64,000 nucleotides of DNA, from assembly GCA_003427395.1 (NCBI GenBank), contig BFEA01000294.1, positions 1,699,269-1,763,268 on the forward strand. Direction: 5' to 3'. Of this stretch, positions 36,520 to 47,096 are shown piece after piece. The notes beneath the pieces were generated by a model. That model did no database searches, was not told the origin of the DNA, and saw only the letters and a program-made list of their open reading frames with translations. The DNA comes from Chara braunii (Eukaryota > Streptophyta > Charophyceae > Charales > Characeae). How positions within the stretch are numbered: the stretch's first letter is position 1; the number at the start of each line of letters is the position of its first letter. The position numbers were made by a program, and so were the translations under genes.

Positions 36520-36560
36520 TGCAATTCTGTGGGCCTTTCGGAGGTATCATGGGAACAATG
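36520..36560 (+). CDS. ADNT1: ADNT1-like exon C (41-nt microexon)
   Basis: Acceptor CTCCTGCAG, donor GTAGGG. It supplies one base to finish the codon begun in exon B (AA+T, Asn), then thirteen codons reading AILWAFRRYHGNN, then one base that joins AG of exon D to give Glu. The 41-nt length is just what the phases of exons B and D demand, and the peptide aligns with the short linker between carrier repeats 1 and 2 of ADNT1 (GILYMYRQRTGNEN-like). That double fit makes the call firm despite its size. Confidence 0.85.
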
Positions 36561-37711
36561 GTAGGGGACTCTTTCTGAAGACGTCATGTTTTTCTTGTCT
36601 TTTGCTGTTTGACACTTGTGCGTAGTACACGAGTTCGGTGATCGTCTTGTGGACCCCTGATAGCTTTTAGTCGATGAATTTATTCCATTCCATTTGGGGA
36701 TTGCCACTGGGCTTTCACATTTGGTCTCATGGAGTGTGCACATTTGGTCTCATGGAGTGCGCCAGCACCTGATGATGTCAGAAGCTGGTCTGAGAAGCAG
36801 CTGGACATGTAGTCTATGGATGCCTTGGGGGGAATGTTATGTGCCTGATTGAAAATCGAATACAGGTTGGCATTCACACGTTCCCATACACATGCGCAAT
36901 GACAATCGGAGAGAGGATTCCACATCAAAGAATTCCGCTCGATACAATTCTTATACCGTTTCTCTCTCACTCATTCAGCAGCACCAATTTCCAAGAATCT
37001 CAACCACGTTATCAGGGAACTAGTTACAAAGTGTCATTGATGTGTCAGGGAGTCTTCTTCCTCCTCCCTGCTGTTCAAGCCCTAACTATGGCGCCCCAGC
37101 ACCCAACCCATTGGCTTGCAAATCGCCAGAACACCCTAGAAAACTCCAGCGCCCAGTCTTCAACCACTCACAACCCCCCCTCTGCTGCAGGTAACGCTCG
37201 GCCAGCTGGGAGCTCCAGCTCCCGAGAGGAAGAAGAAGGAAGTCCACTTCAATGAAATACCTCTGCCATTTCAAAGATGGTAAGTCAAAGCTGCTTCGAT
37301 TGCAGCTATCAAACCCCAACAACACACGATAGAGGAACCTCTCTTACAGCGCATGGGGCCTGATGCCCTGCGCTGACACCCACGATGCTGGAAGCCGTCA
37401 GCTATGGGCGCCAGCCAACCAACATGAAGAGCTTCGCTGCTTCGAGATTAAAGCAGCTGCTGAAGAGTGCTCCCTGTTTTCCACTTCCCAGTGAAAAGAA
37501 AAAAATGATGAGCCAAAAAAGCCCAGCTACATGGTGTGTTGAACTTTTCTTTTCATGGGCTGCCTCGACAGCAGGGGACTGCTAGACCTAAGACTCAACT
37601 CACCAGCAGCTAGTCTACAGTGCTTCTGTACCTAGACTGAAAATGGACAAAAGGATAGACAGCACCTAAAAGGAGAACAAAAGTAACAGCTGTGCTCAAC
37701 CTTATTAAGGG

Positions 37712-37850
37712 ACAGGGCCTGGGATAAAGTCCTGGGAGAACCAAACAAGCAAAAGGCTGGCAGCGAAAAGGCCAGGGATCAAATCCCGGCTAATCCACAA
37801 TGCTGAAAAACAAAAGAACAGCAGGGCCAGGGATCGATTCCTGGCTCGAG
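37712..37850. repeat. three spaced similar stem-loops
   Basis: GGCCTGGGATAAAGTCCTGGG, GGCCAGGGATCAAATCCCGGC and GGCCAGGGATCGATTCCTGGC occur about 55-60 bp apart, each able to fold as a 5-7-bp stem with a short loop. The loops resemble a tRNA T loop only loosely. Confidence 0.55.
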
Positions 37851-38057
37851 CACAATCAAAATGGACATACCAAACTAGGGAGTTAGTTTACAGCCTGCTC
37901 AAACTGCAAGTTCATTGCAGGAAGGTGGGGACCTCTCAATTTGTATGTAATCCTTGAACAGGGGCAACACTAATCTTCTCTGTAGGACTCTTGAGTGGCA
38001 TTTCAATGTTCTCTGAAGGCGGTGTGCGAGCGCGCACCCGCGTGTTCGTGCGCCACA

Positions 38058-38242
38058 CACAGAGAGAGAGAGAGAGAGAGAGCATGTGCGTTTGTGTGCA
38101 CGTGTGTGTGCGTGTGTGTGTGTGTGCTCGCGTGTGCATTTGTATGCGTGTGTATGTGTGTTTGTACGTCTCTTTCTGTTTTTTTTAACAATCAATCAAT
38201 CAACCAATCAATCACGTTAAACTTTTTTTTTTTTTTTTTTTT
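38058..38242. repeat. GA, GT and T-run microsatellites
   Basis: A (GA)n tract at 38060-38082, imperfect GT/CG-GT repeat at 38085-38165, CAAT repeats near 38190 and a poly-T run at 38223-38242. Frames here are spurious. Confidence 0.9.
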
Positions 38243-38582
38243 TCCCCGACACCTTCACCCCTGTGGGGGTGTCCCCCGACACCCTCACCCCTGTCCAGTT
38301 GTTGTTTTAATGGGCCCCCTTTAAGGCCCCGAAAAGCATTCAGACGATCATTTGTATGGCCCGTCCAAAGGGCTAGGGTACCGTATGGATGGGCCAGTTC
38401 CATATGTGGGGATGACACCACGGAACTCTTTACTGATGTTTGTTATCACTGTGGAACCTTTTTGCAAACTACCACTAGGACGTGGGAAGCCATATACTAC
38501 AGCCTTATGCAAGTGAGCATGCTGTGCCTTCTGGGCTGCAGGAGAGGCATTTCTAGCACCTCACGATAGTTATTAACAGACG

Positions 38583-39782
38583 TGTTATGATCCTGGCCAA
38601 TTTCGAGATACACATTCATCAGATAGTACAATGCCGTCCAATTGCAGAAATAAATGAATGAATCGAAGAGGAGAGAGAACATTAGCAGAAGAAGAAGATG
38701 TACACCAGCATAGGCAAATGACAAAGCTCTTCCTCTTTGCCCAACTCTCTCGTCCTCCTTATCTCCTCCTCTCTTATTCACACAAGAAATAATAATACAA
38801 TGTTGAATAGCTGAACCAGCATCAAAATCCGAATCCCTCTTCTACTGCTGATATCACTTGAGGTCCACCATAGCTATGGCCGCCTCCCTCACTCTTCACT
38901 CTCATAGGCCGAGGCTATGGCGGGCTACTAGGCCTTGCCCAGATGCCCAAAGGACAACCCAAAGCAGCTTATGGCTGCTCTGGCTCAGGCTGCCATGCCT
39001 GACTCTGCCTCGAAGCTTCTTGGTGTGGCTCAACCCCAGATGGGGCCTTCCTGCTGCAGCCCCTACCAAGGTGATGAAGATGGCTGCCACCATAGCCAGG
39101 TAAGTACCTCGGGCGCTCATACCCCTTCCTATCCTTCTTCCTCCTCCGAGTCCTTGCTTCTTCCCCAGCAGCGCTGCTCCAAGCTAACCAGTGTGTTGCC
39201 AAACTTGCACACCGACAATGAGGCGGGGCTCTTCGCCCGGCCTGGAGATAGCGGCCTGCTTGCCCCTTGGGCGGTGACTTCCAGGCCGCTCGGCCTTCCC
39301 AAGCAACCAGTACCTCCTGCCTTTCAGAGGGAAATATCATTGCGGACTCTGATATTGCCCTTACAGGCCCTAGGCTCAGACTCGTTGGACTGGTACCCGC
39401 CTAGACCTAGCCTACAACTACTGGGCCTCTTCAAAATGCCACTTTTTTCTTCTGCTCGGGCTCCAGTACCCGAACATCTACCTCGTCAGGGTGCGGTACC
39501 AGCCTACCTGCTACTTCGAGTGTTTTCCCCCGCTGCAATCTGTCAATGTCACGGCCACAGGTAAGTACCAGCCCTGAGGGCCCAACAGACGAACAAGTGC
39601 CCTTGCGGGCCACACACACAATCAAGCCAACCAGCACTCAGACAGACATGCAGTCCAGCAAGCGTGCATACACACAACTCAAAGACCTTAGTAGCAAGCT
39701 GGAAACTCAGCAAGGCATTCAGTCTATGAGCAAAACTCAGAAATCAGCTGTGTTTCAGTCCATGCTTTGTTGGGTCATCACA
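38583..39782 (-). repeat. 3' LTR (by minus-strand sense)
   Basis: Plus-strand reading TGTTATGATCCTGGCC to GGTCATCACA, 1200 bp. It holds an (AGAAG)-type stretch near 38685 and the shared segment GGCCGAGGCTATGGCGG. Confidence 0.92.
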
Positions 39783-39798
39783 CTACTCCCCCCTTGAG
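39783..39798 (-). other. polypurine tract
   Basis: Minus-strand CTCAAGGGGGGAGTAG abuts the LTR start TGTGATGACC. Confidence 0.8.
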
Positions 39799-39958
39799 AG
39801 CAAGGTGCCTTCAAGCGAGTAACTCATTCTGAGTCCCCGACAAACGCATCGTAGGCAAACAGGGCAAAGAGATTTCGAGAATACTCTGTCGCAGTGAGCT
39901 TGGCAGAGACTTTAAGTGCATCATTAGAGGTGATTTGTCGCTCGTAGGCTTTAACAAC

Positions 39959-40396
39959 TCACGGTGCACTGCGCAGCAGTTCCTGCTTGGAAATCCAGTA
40001 TAGATCGTCCAACGGGTGATACATGAAATGGACCTGGTACTGTCTGTTTCGTCCCTTCCCTACGTGCTGTTTAATCCTGTCTATCTCATGCCCGCTATTG
40101 ATTGCACAAGGAATCATGCCTTCATGGTAATTGAACAATTTAGCATCGCGGTGTAGATACAGTTTTGATGCATGAAAACCAGGATATGTGCGCAGATGAG
40201 GTGGCACAGCAACTACACATGAAGGGCCAAAGCTATCTTCGCCAATCACATCCAGAACTTCCCACGGACCATAATAGAGTGGGAGAAGTTTTTGTGAAAC
40301 TTCCTCTTCTTCTGAAAATTCAGACACCTTGACCCAAACATAACTTCCCACTTCAATATCTGAAGGACGACGCTTCTTGTTTGCATGATGGATCAT
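39959..40396 (-). pseudogene. integrase C-terminal GPY/F module and chromodomain-like tail
   Basis: KKRRPSDIEVGSYVWVKVSEF, LPLYYGPWEVLDVIGEDSFG, VPPHLRTYPGFHASKLYL (GPY/F module), then GHEIDRIKQHVGKGRNRQ and YQVHFMYHPLDDLYWISKQEL, a chromodomain-like tail with aromatic residues. In chromoviruses such a tail directs insertion to modified histones. The reading is open over 145 codons, separated from the integrase core by a stop. Confidence 0.85.
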
Positions 40397-40402
40397 GGCG
40401 TG

Positions 40403-41416
40403 CTATTGCTTGGTCATTGCTGCAATGGGAACTATTAGCATGCGATCGTACTTGGGCCTGAAGCCCGGCCTGCCGGGCGTTAAACCAGCTGGCTGCTCAG
40501 GGAATAGGTTGGAGAGCGGATTACAAATCTGCCAACCGTAATGCAGCCTGTTTGGTGTCATGCCGGTGGCGGAATGGATGGAGTTGTTGTACAACCCCTT
40601 GACGGAATACAGCTCTTCGTCCCATGTTTCTTGATCCGAAATGATCAAAGTGCGGAGAAGTTGGAACACCGTTTGGTTGATTTCCTCAGCCAAACCATTG
40701 GCTTCGGGGTGTCGGCCAGATGTTATGCATAGCTTGAGGCCAGGGAGTTGGGCCGTGAAGTCTTTCCATTCCGTACTGATGAAGCGCGGGTCCCGATTCC
40801 TCGCGAGAGTTTTCGGGGTTTTGAACTGCAGAATGTACTTCTGTTTGAACTGACGGATCACCAATTCAGTTGCAGCATGAGATGCCAAAGGAATCAGATT
40901 AAGAAATTTAGAGAAGCGATCAACAATCACCATGACTTGTGAATTGCCATTCTTACTTGCCTTTCCCATGTCGCTGAAGTCGATAGAGACAGACTCCCCG
41001 AGACCATCGGGAATGGGAAGGGGTGTAAGTAGCCCCATGGGCTTTTGTCTACATGGTTTGATTCGTTGACAGATTTGACATTCAGCCACAAATTTTTCAG
41101 CAGATCCCTTCATGTCAGGCCAATCAAACTGTCTCAATAGGTTTCCGTAAGTCTTTGCCATGCCGAAGTGTCCACTCGGTCCATGAGCCAAGTCCACAAA
41201 GTGCATGCGGAGAGGCTCATGGTTGGGCACACACAAACGGTCGTAATTCCTGTAGCGACAGAAAATCAGTTCATACTCGTGAAAATCAGGCTGACTGCTG
41301 GGGTCAGCCCGCAACTGCTCAAGGATGAGACTAAGGTCCGAATCCTTGGCAGTGTGCCCTACGATCTCCTCCTTCAGTTTCTTCCGGAGGTCGTAGGAAT
41401 TCACAAGGCAAGTCAT
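40403..41416 (-). pseudogene. Gypsy integrase, 337 codons open
   Basis: The order is HGPSGHFGMAKTYGNLL with CQICQRIKP (HHCC), LTPLPIPDGLGESVSIDFSD (first core Asp), VMVIVDRFSKF, NRDPRFISTEW (second Asp), and GRHPEANGLAEEINQ (Glu of the D,D-35-E triad, although the usual HPQTDGQTE context has drifted). A long NNSIHSATGMTPNRLHYGW tail follows. It would insert cDNA in the nucleus. This is the best preserved ORF of the window; neighbouring domains are broken, so it is unlikely to work as a polyprotein. Confidence 0.9.
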
Positions 41417-41476
41417 GTACTAAGGGTGGCGAGACAATGCATCAGCAACTCGATCATAACAACCTTTTTTGTGCCT

Positions 41477-41975
41477 TCATTCAAAGTCGAAAATTTCAAT
41501 TTCATAGAACCAGCGAAGTAAGGTAGGGGATAGGGTAGTTTGCTCTTTGGTCCAATTCATAGTCTCATGATCCGAGAACACTTTGAAGTAAGTGGCGTCC
41601 CAAAAGATAGTGCTTCCAATGGTCCAAGGCCATACGCAAAGCATAGAGCTCGCGCATGTAGGTGGAAGTTGTACCTTTTCGCTGGGCATGCGTTTTCTTG
41701 TTGCAACACTGCGCCAATTCCATTTGACTTGCATCTGTAGTAACTACGAATGTCAGTTTGGAATCTGCAATGCGGAGTACAGGGTAACTTGCCAAAGTTT
41801 CTTTTAAAGCTTGAAAGGCGTCCTCGCATGCGGTATCCCAAGCGTAGGGGACATTCTTACTCGTTGACCGGGACAACGGGCGAGCAACAATAGAGAAGCG
41901 GGGCACAAACTTTCGGTAGTATGACCTAGACCAAGGAAAGAGTGCAGTTCGGGGATGTTCGCGGGCTGAGGCCAC
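41477..41975 (-). pseudogene. RNase H and RT connection, frameshifted
   Basis: SYYRKFVPRFSIVARPL (connection), WDTACEDAFQALKETLASYPVL and FVVTTDASQMELAQ (first RNase H Asp), then MRELYALRMALDHWKHYLLG (Glu helix). In the overlapping frame FSDHETMNWTKEQ carries the next Asp. The usual GIGAVLQQ is disrupted by a one-base change of frame. Confidence 0.85.
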
Positions 41976-42611
41976 TTGCGTATGACCTCAACCTTGGTTG
42001 CCTCAGACTCTAGGCCTGGAGCAGACAACCGATGCCCAAGATAGATGACGCTTTCCCGCCCAAACTCAAATTTCTCTAAGTTGAGATGGAGTTGCATCTT
42101 CTTGAGGATGGTGAACGCTGCCTCAAGGTGCTTTATGTGTTCCTTCGTGGATTTGCTGAAGATTAGTATTATTAAGGTATACTACCACAAATAGGCCAAT
42201 CTGTTCACGGAGGGCCTTGTCCATGAGGCTTTGAAAGGTGGTTGGTGCGTTCGTGGGACCGAAGGGCATTACGGTAAACCCATAAAGCCCATCGCGCGTT
42301 TTGAACGCTGTCTTGTGCTGCTTCGCAGGATCGACTTCAATCTGGTGATAGCTAGACTGGAGGTCAATCTTGGAGAAGACCTTGCACCCACCTGCAACAT
42401 CAAGCAAATCGTCTATGCGAGGCAATGGATAGGCGTTCTTTCTTGTGATGCGGTTTAGACCGCGATAGTCAATACACATACGGAGCTTGCCTCCTTTGTT
42501 CGGGATAAACAAAACAATTGCACCAAATTCAGACTCACTAGGCTTGATCCAACTCTTGTCAATCATTTCATCAATCTGCCGTTGGAGCTCCTCCAACTCG
42601 CCGGATCCCAT
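41804..42611 (-). pseudogene. reverse transcriptase, catalytic box degraded
   Basis: [65 protein letters not shown] and VMPFGPTNAPTTFQ give a clear Gypsy RT. The YxDD box reads VVYLNNTN, replacing both Asp by Asn, and the frame is lost right after. The downstream part (41804-42097) has LEKFEFGRESVIYLGHRLS in another frame. Confidence 0.9.
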
Positions 42612-43125
42612 TCAGTATACGCAACCCTTTGGAGGAACACCTTCGACCAACTCGATGGTGTGTCGGACCGATCGCATGGGAACTCTACGTGGTTCGGCCA
42701 GAACTTATGGGAACCGATTTAGTAGGTTTTGGATGTTTGTTGGGACCGGTGGGGGTGAAGGGTCAGCAAAGGGATCACCTAGATTAGGTCGCAGGTTGTG
42801 AATGGATGCAACCGAATCCGAAGTAGAATCATTTAGATTAGGGGTAGGTGAGGAAGCGGAAGGGCTAAAAGTAGAATCACTAGATGAAGTAGTATTGGTA
42901 CTAGCGGCAAAAGTAGATAGCACATGACTAGGGCGAACAAAGGCAACATACAACTGTTCATCCTCCTCGTGCTTGCGCCATTTTTTGCAAAACTTGCATG
43001 GCATTCAGAAAAGTCACTGGGGACTCCTGCTTCTTATCCAAGAGGACGGGAAGCCCGTTCCCTTCAATATCTTTGACCATGAAAAGTGACTCCTTCCACT
43101 TGGTCCATTCGCATTGGGACTGCAG

Positions 43126-43425
43126 CTAGCCCAAGCCAAGGATAACATTGAAGGGACACTTGTCAAGGACATAGAAGTTCAAAGTGTGGGTGACGGTTTT
43201 GTCCTTGTCACAGGTAGTGCACACACCTTTGACTGCATGCGTAGAGGAGACAACTTCCTTGTTGCCTACTTGGGTCCGGCAAGGGTTTTGCAAAGCCACT
43301 CGCTTCATTCCCAAGCCCGCTTTGCGTATCCCGTGTGGTGGCATAAAGTTAGTAGTCGCACCGAAATCAATCAAGACACGGAGATAGCGGTGGTTTATGA
43401 GAAGTTTGAAGAAGATCAACTTCAC
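43126..43425 (-). pseudogene. aspartic protease, Ser of DSG replaced
   Basis: LRVLIDFGATTNFMPP occupies the active-site position and reads Asp-Phe-Gly. The tail NFYVLDKCPFNVILGLG is the usual end of the domain. Loss of Ser suggests inactivity. Confidence 0.75.
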
Positions 43426-45121
43426 TGTTTGGCAAGCTGATGTTTCATCTCAGCCCAATGGTCCAAGTGGTAGTGGAAGTCAACCGTCTTAGACTCCTCC
43501 CAAGGCTCGACATACAAAGCATGACACACTTCAGCCTTGGAATCAACAAATGATTGGGCTTCAAGGGAGGGTTGCTGATTTGCATCAGATTCAGGCTCCC
43601 TTGCCGTAGGGGATGCTGAAGTCAACTCTACGCCCGGTTTTGGTTTCCCTGCAGCCTATAACATTCTAGTACCTTATGATTTGGCTTCTGGCAATGCAGG
43701 CATACCCCTTTCTTGAGTCTAACCCTCCAATAATTTTCAATGATCTGGAGGTCGACCCATGGTTTAGTGGCTGCATCCTCCGGTTTCATTGGGATCTCGA
43801 CTCCCTTGGGAAGTTGGACATAATTCTTCCCTGAATTCCAATTCGGTCAAGGCAGTGAATTTTTCTTCTTCATGATTTGCGTCAGACTCATGGGCTGACG
43901 AGGAACAGGCTGTATCAGCGTCCTGTTCTTGGTCGTCACCAAGAGTGGGGTCGTTTGCATAGGCCTCCTCTTCGACCTCCAATAGGTCATGCACAACGAA
44001 GCGGTTGCTGCCTCTGAACCGCCTGCGGCCCATGGGCTTTTTGCTGCCTCCCTCCAATCATTTTCAGTGATCCAGAGGTTTAGTGGTTGCATCCTCCGGT
44101 TTCGCTGGGATTTTGACTCCCTTGGGAAGTTGGACGTAGCTTTTTCTTGAATTCCGATTCGGTCAAGGCAATGATTTTTTCTACGTCATGATTTGCGTCA
44201 GACTCATGGGCTGACGAGGAACAGGCTATATCAGCGTCCTGTTCTTGGTTGTCACCAAGAGTGGGGTCATCTGCATGGGCCTCCAACAGGTCTTGCACAG
44301 CAAGCGGTTGCTGCCTCTGAACCGCTTGCCGCCCGTGGGCTTTTTGTTGCCTGCTGTGGAAACGAGGTCTATAGCCTTGAGATTGACTGCCTCTGAACCG
44401 CCTGCCGCCCATGGGCTTTTTGCTGCCTGCTGTGGAAACGAGGTCTATAGCCTTGAGACTGACTATGTCCTTCATCAGTGTACCCAATGAAGTACCTGCC
44501 TAGGCGATTGGTGAAGTTAGTGGGAACCGCACCTTTCATTACATCCAAGCAAGATTGATCAGTCATTTATAATCCGGGGGTGGCAAACATCTTGCTGAGG
44601 TAAGTCTGAAGGCTTTTCATGGAGCTCGACGACTTGCTGCGTTTGATGTTGTCAAGTTGGTTCCTTGCCCTTGCTGCAGCATGTGGATCCATATACTGTG
44701 CGATAAGAAGTTCTTCGAGGGAGGCAACCGGGGTGGTCTCAAACCACCTAGTTAGTTCTATCTTTGGAACCTCAGCTCGCGTAGCTTGGACTTCTAGGAA
44801 GCCCCGTACAACAGGCTCGACATTCATTCCCATGATCACGTATTGTGTCTCAGGTTGAGTCCCAAGAACCCCAAACTATGCCCTCATGGAGTTGATCCAG
44901 GATTCATATTCTTCTTTGCCGTCATATTTAGATGGTATTTGCACCGCCTTTCGATCCACATAGGGACCGGCGTAGTTGAGACCAGCACCTGCTGGTTCCG
45001 ATCTTGGGGCTGCGGTTGTTGCAGAATTTCTCGCCTCGTCGGTTGTTACAGCAACAACGGGGTTTGCACCTGCTGCAGGTCCCAAGGGGTTTGCCATCAC
45101 ACTCAAGAAGAAGAACAATAA
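43426..45121 (-). pseudogene. gag region with an internal tandem duplication
   Basis: The start near 45118 (MANPLGPAAGANPVV) leads to FYD-type capsid pieces (VQIPSKYDGKEEYESWINSMRA, then MGMNVEPVVRGFLEVQATRAE, LIAQYMDPHAAARARNQL). 43764-44057 and 44080-44487 are two diverged copies of about 300 bp, each with PMGRRRFRGS or PMGGRRFRGS, DDPTLGDNQEQDAD and SSSAHESDANH. A shorter duplication of the RFHSRQQKAHGRQ segment is nested in the second copy. A knuckle-like part near 43680 is not clearly readable. Confidence 0.8.
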
Positions 45122-47080
45122 TTAGAAGAAGATATCGTAAGAGGGGCAAGATTAGTTATAATGGCAGCTTCGGAACCAGGGGGTAGAGGAAAAGGATTGG
45201 GCACTTGGGCTTGTCGGAGCGCAGCAACCTCCATCATCAAGTCGTGGTACTTGCCGGTCATATCAGTCAGATCCTCTTGAAGTTTCCACAATTTTGCGAA
45301 GACTTTGGCGATCTGAGTGGTATGATCTTCAAGGTTTTGAACTTGAACGACAACGGTGAGTATAGACTGCAGCTGTTCCCCTCACTGCTCTTTGGTCGCC
45401 GAGGGAACAATTTCCAAGATGGCCATCTGACTCTTAAGCAACAACTCCTTCCTCTCCTCCTCTGTTTTATATTCCCTTTAAACAGCACTATCTAGGAGTG
45501 CTTGTAGATACGGTTTCTCCGCATTGCCGGCTGCATCCAACAAGGCCCACCACTGTACTAAGGTCAGTTGTGGCTGGGCCATTTTCGGACCGTTTTTGTC
45601 GACAGGTGGATTAGAGAGACGCCAATCAGGAAAGGAATCAATTAGACTCTCAAGAGGTACTCCCCTTTTTGCTTGGACGAACACTCCATTTCCCAATCTT
45701 TGCCCACTCCAGACGGTCACTTTCTCTCTCTTTCCTCTCTCTCTCTTCTTTCTGGTTGCGAGTCCCCACGGGCATTGAAAATGAATTCAGAGAAAGCAAC
45801 AAACTGAGAAGCTCAATGACAGAGAAGGTAAAGAACTCCTAGCTGGAGCGGTATTACATTTGGACTAGAGAGCAGCAAACCACAAAAAAACAATTTCATA
45901 GGCGAGATTTGATCCAGCGACTTGGTCTGATCAGACTGCATACAAGGTCCTCTCGAGTCCAGTCTGACCAGCTCCGTGACCGTACAGCAAATCAGACTAC
46001 GAGTGACTAAATGCAACAATGGATAATTGAGTGGTGTATAGGGTGCGAGTCAAGCCACGGACGGTGTGATCAAAAGCATGCGAAACGTCTCAGCCGAGAT
46101 CCCCTCAGCAGTGGGTGTCCTAACCAAGAAGAATAAACTCTGGATCTCAGTTAGGAAGAGAATGGACTAATGTCTAACAGTTTTGGGTCCAAGAGCTCTT
46201 CTTGCTTGGGCCTGGTCCCATTGAGGCCCCAGGGGTCCCACGTAGGTCGTGATAGAGTCCCAACCAAGAGGAGTCCCACTTGGACTAAGTTTCTGCCTCT
46301 ACCATCCTGAAAACGAATTTCAACTTCCGGCAGAACCTACAGACTACAACCTTTCAGAGATGAAAAAACAAAGCACTGTAGAAGGAATAGGCATTCAAAT
46401 CAAGATACTTCGTTACTCCGTCCATCAGGTGAGTAGGTAGTTCACACACATTCAATCACACAATCAAGACCAAGAGAGGAGTAGAAAAGAAACCCCCGGC
46501 AGGATGATCAATACCATGCACACATACATGGGCATCCCGTAGGTGCACGACACTTACCTGAGTGGCCTGAGCTTCGAGATGAATAGAACTCTCGCCCTTC
46601 TCATGTGATCCTCCTGACCCCTTTAACGGTACCCCTACACTAGTGTCCTATCTCCTAGGAGGGTCTGACGCCAACATCAAAGGGCAACCCCGGGTCCCCC
46701 GCCGATGCTGAAGAACAAAGAAGCAACTTGCAGTCCGTAGATGCTGAATGGCCGCTGACCTTCAAGTTCGCCTACTTGAGGGCAGCCCTTAAGCTGCCAA
46801 GCGTCTCCCTTGAATCAGATTCCAGGTGTGAGTGCCTCTCACTGTCGCCTCTCTCAAATTGCCGCATGAAGTCTCCACGAAATGTCTCGCCACCCTAATC
46901 TCACTCTCAAGCAACCTGGTTAGGTTCAATGTCGACCCCACATGACCGAACCAGGTGGGGGCAGCTTCCCTTAGCCACTCTGCCCCACTTCCCTTACATC
47001 CAACCCTAACCCTAAGTGTTGCCCTCAACCACTTAGGTTAGGGTTAGGGCAGCAAAGTCAACTCTCACCAGCAAGTAGAA
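45122..47080 (-). other. gag 5' end and untranslated leader
   Basis: No recognised coding domain. It contains a coiled-coil-like stretch near 45103-45291 (ITNLAPLTISSSNYCSSS end) and the telomere-like hairpin at 46997-47048. Confidence 0.5.
46997..47048. repeat. inverted repeat of telomere-like CCCTAA units
   Basis: AACCCTAACCCTAAGTG at 46999-47015 faces CACTTAGGTTAGGGTTAGGG at 47029-47048 across a ~13-base spacer. The TTAGGG repeats number only two per arm. Confidence 0.7.
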
Positions 47081-47096
47081 TCCGCTCTGATACCAA
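47081..47096 (-). other. primer-binding site, initiator-Met tRNA type
   Basis: Minus-strand TTGGTATCAGAGCGGA directly adjoins the LTR end TAACA. It matches the canonical plant Gypsy site. Confidence 0.9.

Larger units (their letters stand above)
36561..38582 (+). other. intron C-D, left part
   Basis: Before the Gypsy insertion. It includes a 25-bp tandem duplication (CACATTTGGTCTCATGGAGTG, about 36717-36763), a TGTTATGTGCC start after a G-rich tract near 36836 that could be an LTR-like edge without a found partner, three stem-loops (37720-37860) and microsatellites (38050-38240). Confidence 0.5.

Noticed and set aside
36836-37600. Possible solo LTR starting TGTTATGTGCC
   Set aside because: No matching inverted terminus or target duplication could be found.
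37712-37850. CRISPR-like array
   Set aside because: Only three imperfect hairpins, in a eukaryotic intron, with no cas genes; spacing and sequence do not fit.
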